A stretch of DNA of 64,000 nt, from the NCBI GenBank assembly GCA_002221725.1, contig NJFT01000013.1:1-64000 (forward strand), read 5' to 3'. Source of the DNA: Scedosporium boydii (Eukaryota; Ascomycota; Sordariomycetes; Microascales; Microascaceae). Below are positions 33,513-45,745 of the stretch, piece after piece. A model generated the notes under the pieces. It had not been told where the DNA came from and made no database searches. It saw only the letters and a program-made list of their open reading frames with translations. Position numbers and translations under genes: made by a program. Within the stretch, counting starts at the first letter, position 1. Each line of letters opens with the position of its first letter.

Positions 33513-35736
33513 TCGAATCATGAATCCTCGTGGCCCTCAACTCTGCGTCGCAGCGTTGGTGTCTCAAGGAAAGCCAATATGGATTCGATTACGCACCGGC
33601 GGGGGAACGTATTTGTACGACTTTGGAGACGGTGGCTTTTTTCGATGGCCTTGAGATGCCATGATCGAGTGCGGGGAAAAGAGCGGGGGGCTGGTGGTTG
33701 GAGAAAGCGCCGGGGAGCGAGGAAATGTGATCTGGTGAAGGAGAAATGCTTGATGGGCGGTTTATACCCTCTCTTAGGTTTGAACTGCCTACCGCATGAA
33801 AGTGGAAACGATGCGCATCAGTCGGTTTATAGGGAAATTGGCGTTCGGTTTCTATGATTATTCGTTGTATCTCTGTTACGACTATCTCTAAGCCCCCGGA
33901 GGCCATGGAGAGAGTGTGGTATTTTTTTTCCGTTTCGCCCTGGTTGTTGAATTTGATTCTTTTTTTCCTTATTCCTCAGCGTTACGGCACTGGCCATGGT
34001 CTGATGGCTGCGGGAGTATAGTAGAATTTTTCAAGAATGCGAGCCACGGATGAATGAAATGAGTTCTCCTGTATGTCGAAGCCCCCGAACACCCAGTTTC
34101 TCAAGGAAAACAAAATTATTTTCATTTTCAAGGTAGGGACGGATTGGGCCGACAATGAATGGCTATTTCCTTGTAACTGACCGTGTCTGCGACTGACCAC
34201 TGGCTCAACGATGCATTTCCTGGGTGCGGCTATTATGGAGAGGAATCACAGAGCAGAACAAACAGAACCACGAAGCCGCACTCAAGACAGATTGAAAGTC
34301 TCGGTGGAGACCTAGTTCCTCAGTCTTCTTCTTCCCCGTCCGTTCCGAGATTCCCTTCTCGATAGGTAAGGCACACGAGCTGGGCAAGGCATTAAATGCC
34401 CTAAAATGCTGTCGAGGGCCTGCGAGACCGAGGACTCTCAGAGCTTCATATTTTGGTTGTTCATCTACAGAGATTTGACAGGAGTGAACATAACCTCAAC
34501 GAGCAACAGCTTGGGGATAGAAGATAACGTGGCGCAAGTCACCGTTTCAACTGGTAAGAGAGTTGGGAGAAGGATGAAAACCGAGAGCTGTTTTCCTTCT
34601 ATAGTACTTGGATATTGGTAGCAACTAAAGCCATTATTTCGGTTCTTTTTGCTTGTCGCATGATCCTGCCCCTGAGAATATTCTTCATTCCGTGCCTCTT
34701 CTCTGGACGAGCGCCATCTCATGTTGGCGCTTTCCTCCGAAGCCAGAGCTAGCCGGACTAGTCTCTTTGCAGTGTAGCGAGAGGCAGCTGACCATCAGAG
34801 CCTGGAAGTCATTGTCCTCGGTTGTCCTCAGCCCTGCTTCGTAGTGTAGTGTATACCGTAGGTACTGGGGCCGAAGGCAAGAACATTCGAGAGCACTACA
34901 TAATATTGGGCCACTATTATGGGTGCTGGCGTCACGAGTGAGGCATCTGGGACTGATTGGGATCCCGAAAGAGAGAGTCGAACTCGATGCGGGGTTCATT
35001 GGCTCGTTCTTCCATCAATTGAATTCTCAGAAAGACGGACAGCTCGATGTTGTTCCTGTGTACTTCGTACTTTCGTACTTGGGCCTACTCCATGGGAGAT
35101 ACTCTTAATAACAGAGGCAGTAATTGATTGATCTCAGCTTACAATGAACTTTCCTGTCATTGGATAACCTTTAATGCTTCAAGGAGTGAAGATCGCTCTC
35201 ACCGCCTGGTTCATCTGTTCTAGCTTGATGGCTGGTATATATCATGCCGTAAAACCAGTGTTGAGCAGGTTCCTTATCTGCATCCTTCGTATTCTGCACT
35301 TGCTTGATGAGCTTGGACTGATCACGAATCGAAGTACCTCGATACATCAATTGATCTCGTTGAGGGCCAGCATTCAGGGGCGTCGGGATAGTTTACAAGT
35401 GTGATTCGCTGCCACACTTAGCGCGTCCCCTCTTCTGCAACGCCTGCAATGCGTTGCTTTGCGCCCTGTGCTTACTGCAAATGCACACCAGAAATGTTGT
35501 ACCTCCCGGTCTGACCGCTGTACGAAATACGTACCCCGGTACTTAGGGAGACCAGATAAGGACTTCAAGCTATGAGGTCAACAGCTCCCAGACTCCAGAG
35601 TCCCTTCAAAGTCCCCCACCGTCACGGCCCTGTTTCAAACGCCCTGCTTTGACATCCGGCATCCTCTCTCTCTCTCTTTCTCGAATTAATCCCATAATCT
35701 CACCCAGGAGACAAGAGATTGTATGAATTATCGACG
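33513..35736. other. intergenic, 2.2 kb without a recognised gene
   Basis: Between TVP18 and AIM21 no conserved coding sequence was found on either strand. It holds one TACTTCGTA motif (35061-35069), a TATATA at about 35238 and a CT-repeat tract (about 35662-35684) in the AIM21 promoter. Confidence 0.5.
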
Positions 35737-37990
35737 ATGAGTGACAACACCGATTTACGAATGAGCAGTGCCGAGCTCAACGAGATCGTGCACAACACAG
35801 CTACTCGTGGTACGACCGCCCTGTCAAGTCGCTTACACCCGTTGGGAGAAAATGGGCAGCGTTCTCCTGGGAGACTTGTTGGGCCATTGGGCTAACAACG
35901 GATTCACAGGAGCATCCAACTTCCTAGGAACGCCGAGCGAAGAAGTCGGTTTCGAAGGCCAGGAGCAGTATGTCGCCCGAATCGCGTCGCCCCGAATCGG
36001 CGGCGCCTCGCCCAACCACACGTCTCTCGCTGCTGCCAACGAACAGCCCGAAGAAGGTCTTGTCGCCGAGGAAGACATAATACATATCGACGAGCCTCGA
36101 CGAAGCATCAGCCCCGAGGATGTCAAAGCCGCTGTCGGCGGTCGCAAGCCTTACACTGCCCCGATCCTGGCGGACGACGAGGTCGCGAAGAGCCCTCCCC
36201 ATTTCGAGTTGCACGCTGCCGTAGAACCATCGCTGGACGTGCCTGCGGGACCTGAGGAGCCCGTTACGGAACCAATCAGGCGACCGTCCATTAACACCGA
36301 GGTCCTTCCTAGTGACTTCCCTCGCCCCGAGGCCCGGAAGACCCCTGTCCCTGTCATAGAATATGAAGCGTTGTTCAAGGACGGCGAAGAAGAGGCCACT
36401 GAAGGTGAAGAGAAGCCGGCCATGAAAGATGCAACGGTCCGCGGGTTCCCCAGCAAGGATGTCTGGGAGGACGCCCCTAGTAGCGTGCACTATACGGCCG
36501 AGGTCTCAACGCCTGATATTCCTGCTGACGAAGGCCATCTTAAGCCCGTCGAAGCTCCCGAGCGACACATTCCCACTCCGGTCCAGGCGTTCGCCCAGTA
36601 CCAAGAGGAGTTGGCGGAAAAGGAAGCCGAGAGGACGAAGAACTTTGTCCCGAGGGGCGAGAACCTCACCCAATCTTGGCTGCCCGTGCAGGAACTCCCC
36701 AAGGAGCCTTTGAAACGCCCGCCCATCCAGAAACGATTTCCCAGCCGTGACATATGGGAGGATGCACCCGACAGCCTTCTCCACGAGACGACTGTGTCTT
36801 CCGACCAACAGCCGGAAACTAAGCCGGATCAACCCGAGATCCCGCCTCGCCCGACGAAGAGCGCCGAGAAGCCCGTCGTCCCCGAGCGGCCGGCACGAAG
36901 TGCGGAACGGCCCGCTGTTCCCGAGCGTCCTGCTAGGAGAAGCTCCGAACGACCAGTCATCCCCGAGCGGCCTAGGCCGAAGAAGGAGCTCAGCGGTGAG
37001 GGCAAGCCCGTCGTATCGGACAAGCCGAAGCCCCAAATTCCTCCCCGCCCCGCGAAGGCGTCGTCGGCTTCGGCCTCGCCAGTAGAGGCTAGTGAGCAAC
37101 CGGCTCTGCCGAAGTCCAGACCCACCATTCCCGCTCGACCAAACAGGGCACCGGTTGCTATTGCGGCTGAAGCTAAGGAGGCCCCCGCCGTCCCTAAAGC
37201 GAAGCCCGCGATTCCGGCCAGACCCATGGGCAATAAGATTGCCGCGCTTCAGGCTGGTTTCATGTCGGACTTGAATAGGCGTCTGCAGCTTGGTCCCCAG
37301 GCGCCCAAGAAGGAAGATCCCGCGCCTGAAGTCGCCGCCGAGGAGGAGAAGGAGCCTGTGCAGAAGCAGCCGCTCGCGGACGCTAGGAAGGGACGAGCTA
37401 GGGGTCCTCAGAGGAGAGCTCCCGCTAGGAGCCCGGCACCCCCTGCCGTTGCTGTGGCCGCCTCCACGGAGACGAAACCCAGGACTCTCTCGTTTTCGTT
37501 CTCGAAGCCTCAGACTGTTTGGAGTATTGATCCGGAAGAGAGTGATCTTGTTGTTGGATCTGCCGAGCCAGCCGAGGCTGTGGAGGCTCCTAAGGCGGAG
37601 TCTCCGAAGCCTGAGCCTTCTACGTCTGAGAGCGAAAAGGAATCATCTCCTCCTGCGATTTCCGAGCCGGAGCCGGAGCCGGAGCCGGAGGGAGAGCCCA
37701 CTGAAGCGGAACCGAAGAGTGACGAATCTCCTAAGTCCGAGCCCGAGGAGGTAGCCGCTGCGATTCTCGAGGCTTCCAAGTCCGACTTGGCCGAGAACAA
37801 AGCTCCCGCTGATGAACCAAAGGCGGGCTCAGTGTCTGTGGATGAGATAGAGGACAAGGTCGAGGTACCTGAAGTGGATACTGGCGCGGTCACGATCGGC
37901 AAGGTCGAGGATGTGGATAAGCCTGTCGGTGAGGAGTCGAGTGCTGCTGGTGCCGAGAAGCCTCTCGATGTCGAGAATATCAAGGCGTAG
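35737..37990 (+). CDS. aim21: AIM21-family actin regulator
   Basis: Two exons (35737-35809 and 35910-37990) encode 717 residues. The intron ends in GGCTAAC...ACAG. The protein is mostly disordered, rich in Pro, Glu, Lys and Ala. AIM21 family marks: two copies of a FPS-[KR]-D-[VI]-WEDAP module near residues 200 and 300, repeated IPPRP/IPARP/PERP proline motifs that are SH3 ligands, and the conserved block NKIAALQAGFMSDLNRRLQL near residue 465. Yeast Aim21 works with Tda2 at cortical actin patches, where it limits filament assembly and supports endocytosis. The C-terminal third is acidic low complexity (EPEPEPEPEGEP). The short first exon and its GTACGA donor are inferred from phase; the start is therefore less sure than the body. 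Confidence 0.85.
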
Positions 37991-38583
37991 CCGAGTATCT
38001 TTTTTCATTCTTGGGGTCCCTCCCCAAGGGATATAAGCGATTGAACAGCCTTTTGTTTATTTTCCTGGCGGTTTAAAACGTTGTTAAAGAGGATAACTCA
38101 TCACTTCGGAACAGCGCACAGTTCTTTTTTTGTGTCTCCTTGCACAAGAGAGTTGCACAGAACAGTGTTTAGAGAGCTCTTCTTTTCTGTATTTTACTAT
38201 TGGTTCTTGTAGCATTTGGTGTTTCTTTTTTGGGGGTAGAAACTATACACTCCTTCAAACGAGATTTTGGCATGAGTTGGGGAGTCTCATTGCTATGTGT
38301 AGAAGTCTAATATATATATCTCTTTTTCTCCACACGAGCGAGCTGCGTACGGGTTTAACTCATGTCGAAAGGGATTCAGCTTGAGCGGGCCTACTGAAGA
38401 TGGCTGTGTTACATGTACTTGATGTTCTATTTTAATGGAGAGCGGGCTGCCCTAGCTCTTTACCTCGTTAATAATATACAGCGGTGATGTTCCGAACACA
38501 TGAATGGAGACCAAATAAATACAACTCCAGCACCCGGAGTGGTGAGGTGGAAAAGTCCATTCGGAGACTCTCCGTAGCCAGAT
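37991..38583. other. intergenic between convergent genes
   Basis: 3' flanks of AIM21 and the minus-strand gene. T-rich tracts only; one run of TATATATA at about 38310. Confidence 0.5.
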
Positions 38584-39675
38584 TTACCTCCGCCTGTTAG
38601 CCTCGTCATCGTTTCGCTCAGCCTGGGCTCTTTCCCGGAGACGCTCCCAGGCCGATACGCCATCATCGGGGGGAGGACTCTGGCGGCGAGGTTCGCGCTG
38701 GGCTCTCCTCCGCTGCGCATCCTGGGCACGGGCGGAGGGCGCCACGGGAGAAGCATCGTCAGCTTCGAGCTCCTCCAAGAGGGGATCTGCTTCCCAAGAA
38801 GAAGGCTCGGAGGCCTGCGGGGGAGGGGAAGGCTGCCGATGTCGCGAAATGCCAACGTTGTAGGGCTGGGCCGGCTCGGGTTTGTTGGAGGGTTCGCGCT
38901 GGGGATAGTCCCAGTCGGAGCTGCTGCTGGGCTGGGATTCCTGCTGTTCCCAGCCGTCCGAGGCGGTCGGAGAGGCTTCGGCGCCACCCTGTTGCTCCGG
39001 GGGCGGGAACTTCGTAGGAAGGCGGCCCGTCCTCTTCTGCATGTGATGAATCCTCCTCTGGTCCGCGGCATCCTTGAAAGATTCCCTCATGATATCCTGC
39101 AGCCTCGGATCGGAAGAGATGCCCACCGTAGCCTGAAGCCTAGCATACGAGACGAAGAAAGGCATGGCCAACCAATTGCACAGCAAAAAATACGCCGAGA
39201 ACCTACTCACACCCCAAGTGAACCTCGCAGTACGCCCCGTAAAGATGGGCCTCGCCACGGTAGGAAAGGCATCAGGCGACGTCTTAACCCACTTCGGCTG
39301 CCAAAAGGGAAACCGGAACGTCTTCCTACCGCGCCAGGTGAGGAAGAGGGCCAGGGCCCACGAGAAGGGCTTGGCGATGAGGGTGATGTTGGTGGAGGAG
39401 TTCCAGTGGTCGGTGAGGGCGCCGATTTCCTCCTCGGTGAGGGGCCGGGAGCGGAGGACGTTGGTTTGGAAGTGGTTGAGGTTGCGGGTGATGGTGGAGC
39501 AGTGGAGTTTGGCGGCGTTGCTGTAGCTCATGGAGATGAGGGAGGGGACGTGGTGGCCGCGGGCTTCGAGGATGGATTGGACGTGTTCGGGGGTGAGGGG
39601 TTCGAATTGGGGTTGGGGGGACCCGGAGGGGTCGGAGAGGGAGGGCTCGGGTGGTGGGGAGCTGGAGGACGACAT
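38584..39675 (-). CDS. conserved-looking membrane protein of unknown function
   Basis: Single-exon frame of 363 residues. The N-terminus is Ser/Pro-rich and disordered. A folded core follows (FEPLTPEHVQSILEARGHHV, NHFQTNVLRSRPLTEEEIGA) with two hydrophobic segments, ITLIAKPFSWALALFLTW and FSAYFLLCNWLAMPFFVSY. A long charged, Pro/Gln/Glu-rich tail rich in RR pairs ends the protein. High GC at third positions and a steady hydrophobic pattern make it a genuine gene. I recognise no catalytic motif or named domain. The layout suggests a two-pass protein of an internal membrane with cytosolic tails. It is divergent from DNA2, with about 600 bases between the starts. Confidence 0.75.
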   Translation of the reverse strand: MSSSSSPPPEPSLSDPSGSPQPQFEPLTPEHVQSILEARGHHVPSLISMSYSNAAKLHCSTITRNLNHFQTNVLRSRPLTEEEIGALTDHWNSSTNITLIAKPFSWALALFLTWRGRKTFRFPFWQPKWVKTSPDAFPTVARPIFTGRTARFTWGVSRFSAYFLLCNWLAMPFFVSYARLQATVGISSDPRLQDIMRESFKDAADQRRIHHMQKRTGRLPTKFPPPEQQGGAEASPTASDGWEQQESQPSSSSDWDYPQREPSNKPEPAQPYNVGISRHRQPSPPPQASEPSSWEADPLLEELEADDASPVAPSARAQDAQRRRAQREPRRQSPPPDDGVSAWERLRERAQAERNDDEANRRR

Positions 39676-40300
39676 GGTTGTGGCGGGTGGTTAATTGGAT
39701 TCCTGGGATGGAGGCGATGGGGTGTCGTCTTTTGAGGATCGATGGTTCTATGGAATTGATTGAGTTGACCTAGGCGAAGTGCGTGAGGAGGGATGCCATG
39801 GTTTAATGGGTTGGCATCGTCTGCTGAAGCTTGATGCTTGAATGGAATGACGATGTCATCTGAGCTTTCTTTGTGGAGGTGGGAAGGTGTGTACTTGGTA
39901 CACTCCGAGGCGGCGGTAATAACTCGGCAAATCCTAGCTCTGAATTGTGTTGAAGGTACAATTTGTACTTCGCATAAAGGTATGCATCGGTGCATTCATA
40001 ATATGTACACCTGTTGGTGGGGCAGCACAGTTGAACGACAACACTATAACACTAACAATTAAACGCGTGTTTTGGTCGCGTCTCCATCAAGACCCTGGTC
40101 AAACTACTTCGTACCTGAAGAGCAATTGCCTTCAATCCTGCTACCACTAGCCTCCTCTGGACTTGGCTTTCCAACCCCGTTAGATTTCTCCGAATAATAT
40201 ATATCCCCAGTTCCTACCTAGCCCGCTCCAAGCTTCAATGAAGAGATAGAATACTACCAAGTACACTCAAGGCACTGATATTCCATGTGCCTTGATCAAC
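39676..40300. other. divergent promoter region
   Basis: Shared upstream region of the unassigned membrane protein and DNA2. It holds one TACTTCGTA motif (40105-40113) and an AATATATATC stretch at about 40196. Confidence 0.5.
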
Positions 40301-43300
40301 ATGCCTCTCCCTACTAACCCAGCCGTCGGGAAGGTCAAGGTAGGTTATTTGATCCTCCCCCCGTGAATATTTCGTGTCTCCCGTCCCACGTCGCTAGTCC
40401 CCAGAGTGCCTGTCAATCAATGGTCTAAATCCTGTTTGCAGAGATCACCATGGCAGAGATCATACAGTACGCCCGTGTCGAATCGAGTTGAGAGGACACC
40501 GACAACAATATCCGAGGCCACCAGAAAGAAGCTCGAGAAGCTCAAATTCCGTGCGAAAAAAGACTCCCCGGCCGAAGCAAAGACAGCAGACCCATCGAAC
40601 AAAGAAAACACCAGGCCCGGCCCTAATAATGCAGAGACAGCAGAAGATGGAACGAACCAGCCCACCTCCACACCCGTAAACGACGTTAGCAGCAATACGA
40701 AGACGAATGACTTGCTCGATTCAATTTTCGACGATGACGCACATACGTCCCCAAATGATAGAGTCATGTGGGCCGCAGCTATGCAAGATGACCGAGACAT
40801 GTATACCTCGGTGAGAGATGTTGTGCGCCGCAGGAAAGGTAGGAAGCGAGCGAGGAGTTCGTCGCCCACTTCTTCGCCCATAAGCAAGGTGAATTCACCG
40901 GCGATCAATATCAAGCAGCTGGCACAGGCTCTAAGGTCTCCCCATCCTGATCCCACCTTGGAACTCTGGGACCGGTACACCCGGAGAGGCGTCATTGGCG
41001 ACGGTTCCCCCCAGGACAGGTGTGGCAACGGGCTGGCGGACTTTCTCGTGTCTTCGTCGCCGAGGCCGCTGAATGACGGAAATGGTGTGACCCCGCAGAA
41101 GGAATCCGCTCTACGACGGGCCGTGGCGTCCAATCGTCTTCACTTTAACAAGAGGCGGAAGATTGAGGCGGAAGACGACTCGCCCACCTATATGACGACT
41201 GGTGGTGGTCAGTCAAAATATTCACTGGTAACCTCGCTTCTGGATTCTGTAACGTCTAGTATGCAGGACATACCCCAGAATCAGGACCAGAGTCCACTGC
41301 ACATGAGAGATGGTGCAAGGCAATCCCACACGCGATCCCCGGCAGAATCTCCGTCACCAGCGAAGCGGACACGATCGTCCTTGGTCCCCCCTCCCCAACC
41401 GATCCAGTTTAACCCGGACCGGACTCCACCCGCCCCGGCATTACCTGCTCCCGCCGTATCTGATTACGGTGACGACGACTTCGATGATGACATCCTCATG
41501 GTGATCGACGCTCAAGTTAGCTCTACGGCCGTTTCAACTAATGCAGCGCCTCTAGTTACTCCTGGAACGACAAACCATGCACCGAGGCGATCTCCACGAA
41601 AGTCTCCCAGAAAGCAGCTTAACCCTCTAGCTCAAGATCAGACTATACTAGACGACACATCTGACTATGGTCTTGACGACATCGATGACGACGTGTTTGT
41701 ACTCGCTGAGCAGGCCGTTGTGAGGGATCCTGTGCCCGCTGTTACGATCGACTTGGTGTCTCAAGAGAAACCGGCCGTTGAAGAAGATCTCCTGGATGAT
41801 GACCTCGGCGATGATGATGACTGGAACGCGGTAGAATTGGCGGCCACACAAGCAGTGGCTAGCCAGGCCGCACACCAGCACATTCCGAAGCCGCCGAACG
41901 TTTCCGAATCCATTCCTGTATGTCACCACGATCGACCTGAACCCGGTTCCCCTTGGACACATGCTAAAAATTAATCCTAGCGAAGCCAAAAGCCCCGAGC
42001 AATCCAGCGGTACTTGGTGACGTCTGTTATTCCTAGTGAATATGTTGATAAACATGGAAGAGAGCTTCCGGAGAAGGTGACAGATTCCACGGCAGATATA
42101 TTTATTACTTCCCGACTAACATGCATGACAGATGCTTCTGCTTGAGGTCGATGGTACAAATAAGATGCAATTAGCTTCGCTTCGAGGAGAGTGGTACGAT
42201 ACTGAGGTGGAAGAATCGTCTTATGTCCACGTCATTGGGGACTTCGATGGTACCGGGCGTTGTGTCATTGACGATGATCAGAATATACTCATCCTACACC
42301 CCGACCAACTCATCTCGGCAACTGTCGTGGCAGACTCGTTTGGTTGTATGCGCCGTGCTGTGTTGCAGGATCGCGTCAAAGCGACGAGCGAGCCTACGCC
42401 TCCACTTGTCTACGGCACGCTACTCCATGAGATCTTCCAGGAAGCTCTCACGGCCAGGTGCTGGGAGCCGCGGTTCCTTACCGATGTCATCAATCGAATC
42501 ACGGAGAAGCACGTTGAGGATCTCTATACCATCAAGGTTACCATACCGACGGCGCGAGAGCATCTCCAGTCGAAAATGCCCGAGCTCAGGAATTGGGCGA
42601 CGACTTTTGTCTCCCCCTATCCTAAGGTACGTTTAACTAGACATATTCCCAGGCAATCGCCCACTCTAACAGGCCCATAGCCCGACGCATTCGTCCAAGA
42701 CCGAAACCAAAAGAAGGTCAATATGTGTATAAGCAAGCTGCTCGACGTCGAAGAACACGTCTGGTCACCCATGTATGGGCTCAAAGGCAATATCGACGCC
42801 ACCGTACAAGCGACCTTCAAGGACGGTCTTCAGTCGCAGACTTTGACGGTGCCGTTGGAAGTCAAGACCGGCAAGCACGCCAGTGCGCATCACACTGCTC
42901 AAACGGCACTTTACAACTTGCTCCTTTCCGACCGCTACGACATCAATATTACCTCTGGTCTATTGTATTACATGGAGTCGTCGACAACTATGCGAGTTCC
43001 CACGATTCGGCGGGAGATTCTGCACATGATTATGCAGCGCAACAGGCTTGCGGCCTATATTCGCCAGCGAAGCGTCCAGCTTCCGCCGATGATGAAGAAG
43101 CAAAACATGTGCGGGAAATGCTACGCCCAGACATCGTGCTTCATCTACCACAAACTTGCAGACGAAGGGGACGGCGAGACGAGTGGAATGGGTACCAAGT
43201 TCAACGAAGTGGTGAAGCATCTCACGCCTACCCACCGCGAATTCTTCCTCAAGTGGGAGAATCTCTTGACTTGGGAAGAGAAGGAGAGCCAGAAACTGAA

Positions 43301-45500
43301 GCGCGAACTCTGGACGATGATTAGCTCTGCCCGCGAGAAGGTGGGGCGCTGCTTTTCGGACGTGGTTATTGACCAGGTCTTGGGGCAGTCGGACAGCTCG
43401 AAAATCAACCGATTCCAGTATTCCTTCGTCAAGCACTCTCCAACATCAACCTTTTCTTTCCTAGAGTCGCAGATTACGGTTGGTGAGCCCGTGGTCGTGT
43501 CTGATGAGCAGGGCCACTTTGCCCTGGCTCTCGGCTATGTTACTGGCGTCCGAAAGAACAGGGTCACTGTGGCGGTAGATCGACGACTTCACAACGCGCG
43601 CATTCGGCAACCTGGGTTCGATGAAGTCGACAACCAGGTCTTTGCTGGAATCATGGACACGGACATCAAAAAGGGCGATCAGACCTCTCTCGACGATGCG
43701 AATGCGCTGCCGACGACCAGGTATCGGATAGATAAGGACGAATTCAGCAACGGCATGTCCGTTGTTCGCAACAACCTCGTCCAAATCATGGCAGACGGCG
43801 TCTTCGGTGCGCAGCAAATTCGCCGGCTTGTCGTAGATCTCGATCCCCCGCGGTTCAAGACGGCACCCACGCAGTACCATATTCCCGGACACGATAGTCT
43901 CAACGTTGACCAGAAGCGCGCCGTCGAAAAGGTCATGAGCGCTCAGGATTACGCGCTCGTTCTGGGTATGCCTGGAACCGGAAAGACGACGACGATTGCG
44001 CACATCATCCGCGCGTTGGTGGGGCAGGGGAAGAGCGTCCTGCTCACTTCGTACACGCACACGGCTGTGGACAACATTTTGCTGAAGCTCAAGAGGGACA
44101 AGATCAATATTCTGCGTCTCGGAGCTCCCGTCAAGGTCCACCCCGAAGTGCAAGACTTTGTCACCCTCGCGGGCAATCCCATGACGTCCTTTGAGGAGAT
44201 TAAGGAGGCGTGGCATGGCACTCCCGTCGTCGCCACGACCTGTCTTGGCATTAGCCATCCGATATTCAACGAACGAACTTTTGATTACTGCATCGTCGAC
44301 GAAGCATCGCAGATTACTCTCCCCGTCTGTCTCGGCCCCATTCGCATGGCGCGCACATTCGTACTCGTCGGAGACCACAACCAGTTGCCCCCGCTCGTGC
44401 AGGACGAAAAGGCTCGCGAAGGTGGCCTCGACGTGTCGCTCTTCAAACTCTTGTCCGATACGCACCCCGATAGCGTCGTCAACCTGGAGCATCAGTACCG
44501 AATGAACGAGGACATCATGACGCTGAGCAACACGCTCATCTACAACGGCAGACTTCGCTGCGGCACGGAGGAGTTGAAGACCAGGAACTTAGAGGTACCC
44601 AACATGGCGGGGCTGAAGCAGCGGCACTATGATGCCACGGCGCTCGCGAACCCAACCGTAGCGGCAATGGCACCGACCTCGGTCTGCAAGGGCGGCGTAT
44701 CCCTGTGCTGGCTTCACAAAGCGCTCCGACCGGAAACCCGCGTGTGCTTCGTCAACACGGACACGCTCGTCCCCCGCATCCGCGAAGAAGCCAAGGGCAG
44801 CCGCATCGTGAACCCCTCCGAAGCCCAAATCGTCACGCAGCTCGTCGAGTCCCTCATCACGATCGGCGTGCCCGCCTCGGAAATCGGCGTCATGACGCAC
44901 TACCGCTCGCAGCTCTCGCTCCTCAAGCACTCGCTGCGCCACACGGGCGTCGAGATGCACACGGCCGATCGGTTCCAGGGCCGCGATAAAGATGTCGTCG
45001 TGCTCTCGCTCGTGCGCTGCAATGACGCGAATAACATCGGCGATCTCCTGCGTGACTGGCGGCGCATCAACGTCGCGTTCACGCGGGCCAAGACGAAGTT
45101 GCTCGTCGTTGGGAGCAGGGAGACGCTGGGCGGCGCGGGGACAGAGATGGTGGCCAGGTTTGTTAAGTTGATGGAGGAGAGGGCTTGGGTGCTGGATTTG
45201 CCCGGGGATGCGCTACAGAGTCACTTTTTTGAGGAGGGGCTTACGCAGAGTTTGAGGACGCCATTGAAGGGGAGGACGTCACCAAGTAAGCGCTCGCCGT
45301 TGAAGGGGAGGATGAAGTCGCCTGCGAAGGTCCTCGGGGCTGGGAGGAAGTTGTTTGGTGCTGGGGTTGGCAAGGAGAATATGGTGGCGGCGGGCCCGAA
45401 GAGGGTCGGCATCAGTGACAAGGTGCTGGGGAGCAGGTTTGTTGTTGGGAGGGATATTCTTAATGAGTTGACGGATGGGCAAGCTGGGCGTCAGTTGTGA
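40301..45500 (+). CDS. dna2: DNA replication ATP-dependent helicase/nuclease DNA2
   Basis: Five exons (40301-40339, 40442-41917, 41981-42076, 42132-42626, 42681-45500) encode 1641 residues. DNA2 trims long Okazaki flaps and resects double-strand breaks with RPA and a RecQ helicase. The N-terminal 490 residues are disordered, with acidic repeats (DYGDDDFDDDI, DYGLDDIDDDV). The RecB-like nuclease follows: VYGTLLHEIFQ, LKGNIDATVQ, PLEVKTGK. Its iron-sulfur cysteines are in DSFGCMRRA and MCGKCYAQTSC. The SF1 helicase has Walker A GMPGTGKTTT (about residue 1131), Walker B DEASQ (1242), VGDHNQLPPL, LEHQYRMNEDI, DRFQGRDKDVV and RRINVAFTRAKTKL. The tail has several SP sites. Exon 1 (13 residues) is inferred from splice signals; a start at 40406 is the alternative. 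Confidence 0.95.
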
Positions 45501-45745
45501 GAACAAAGGAAGCATGGGTGACGTGTTGTTACTCGACGCATGTTGGTTCTTGGTACGAGTTGAGGCCTTTATGATTTGGAGCATGGGGTCGGAGTTTATT
45601 ATGGGATGGGATGGCGCGTGTTGTTGTTATTGTATTCTTGTATATGAGCATTGCTGGATAATTATCATGAGCGAAGAGCATCATCATGTCTATTCTAGGT
45701 ATTACATTGGATTATTCTCTCTAGTTATGCTTCGTGATCTAATCT

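Noticed and set aside
38839..39735. 298-codon plus-strand open frame
   Set aside because: Antisense of the membrane protein gene at 38584-39675. Its C-terminal part is Gly/Val/Glu repeats typical of a GC-rich shadow.
43461..44492. 343-codon minus-strand open frame
   Set aside because: Lies wholly within the DNA2 helicase exon, which has conserved motifs on the other strand.
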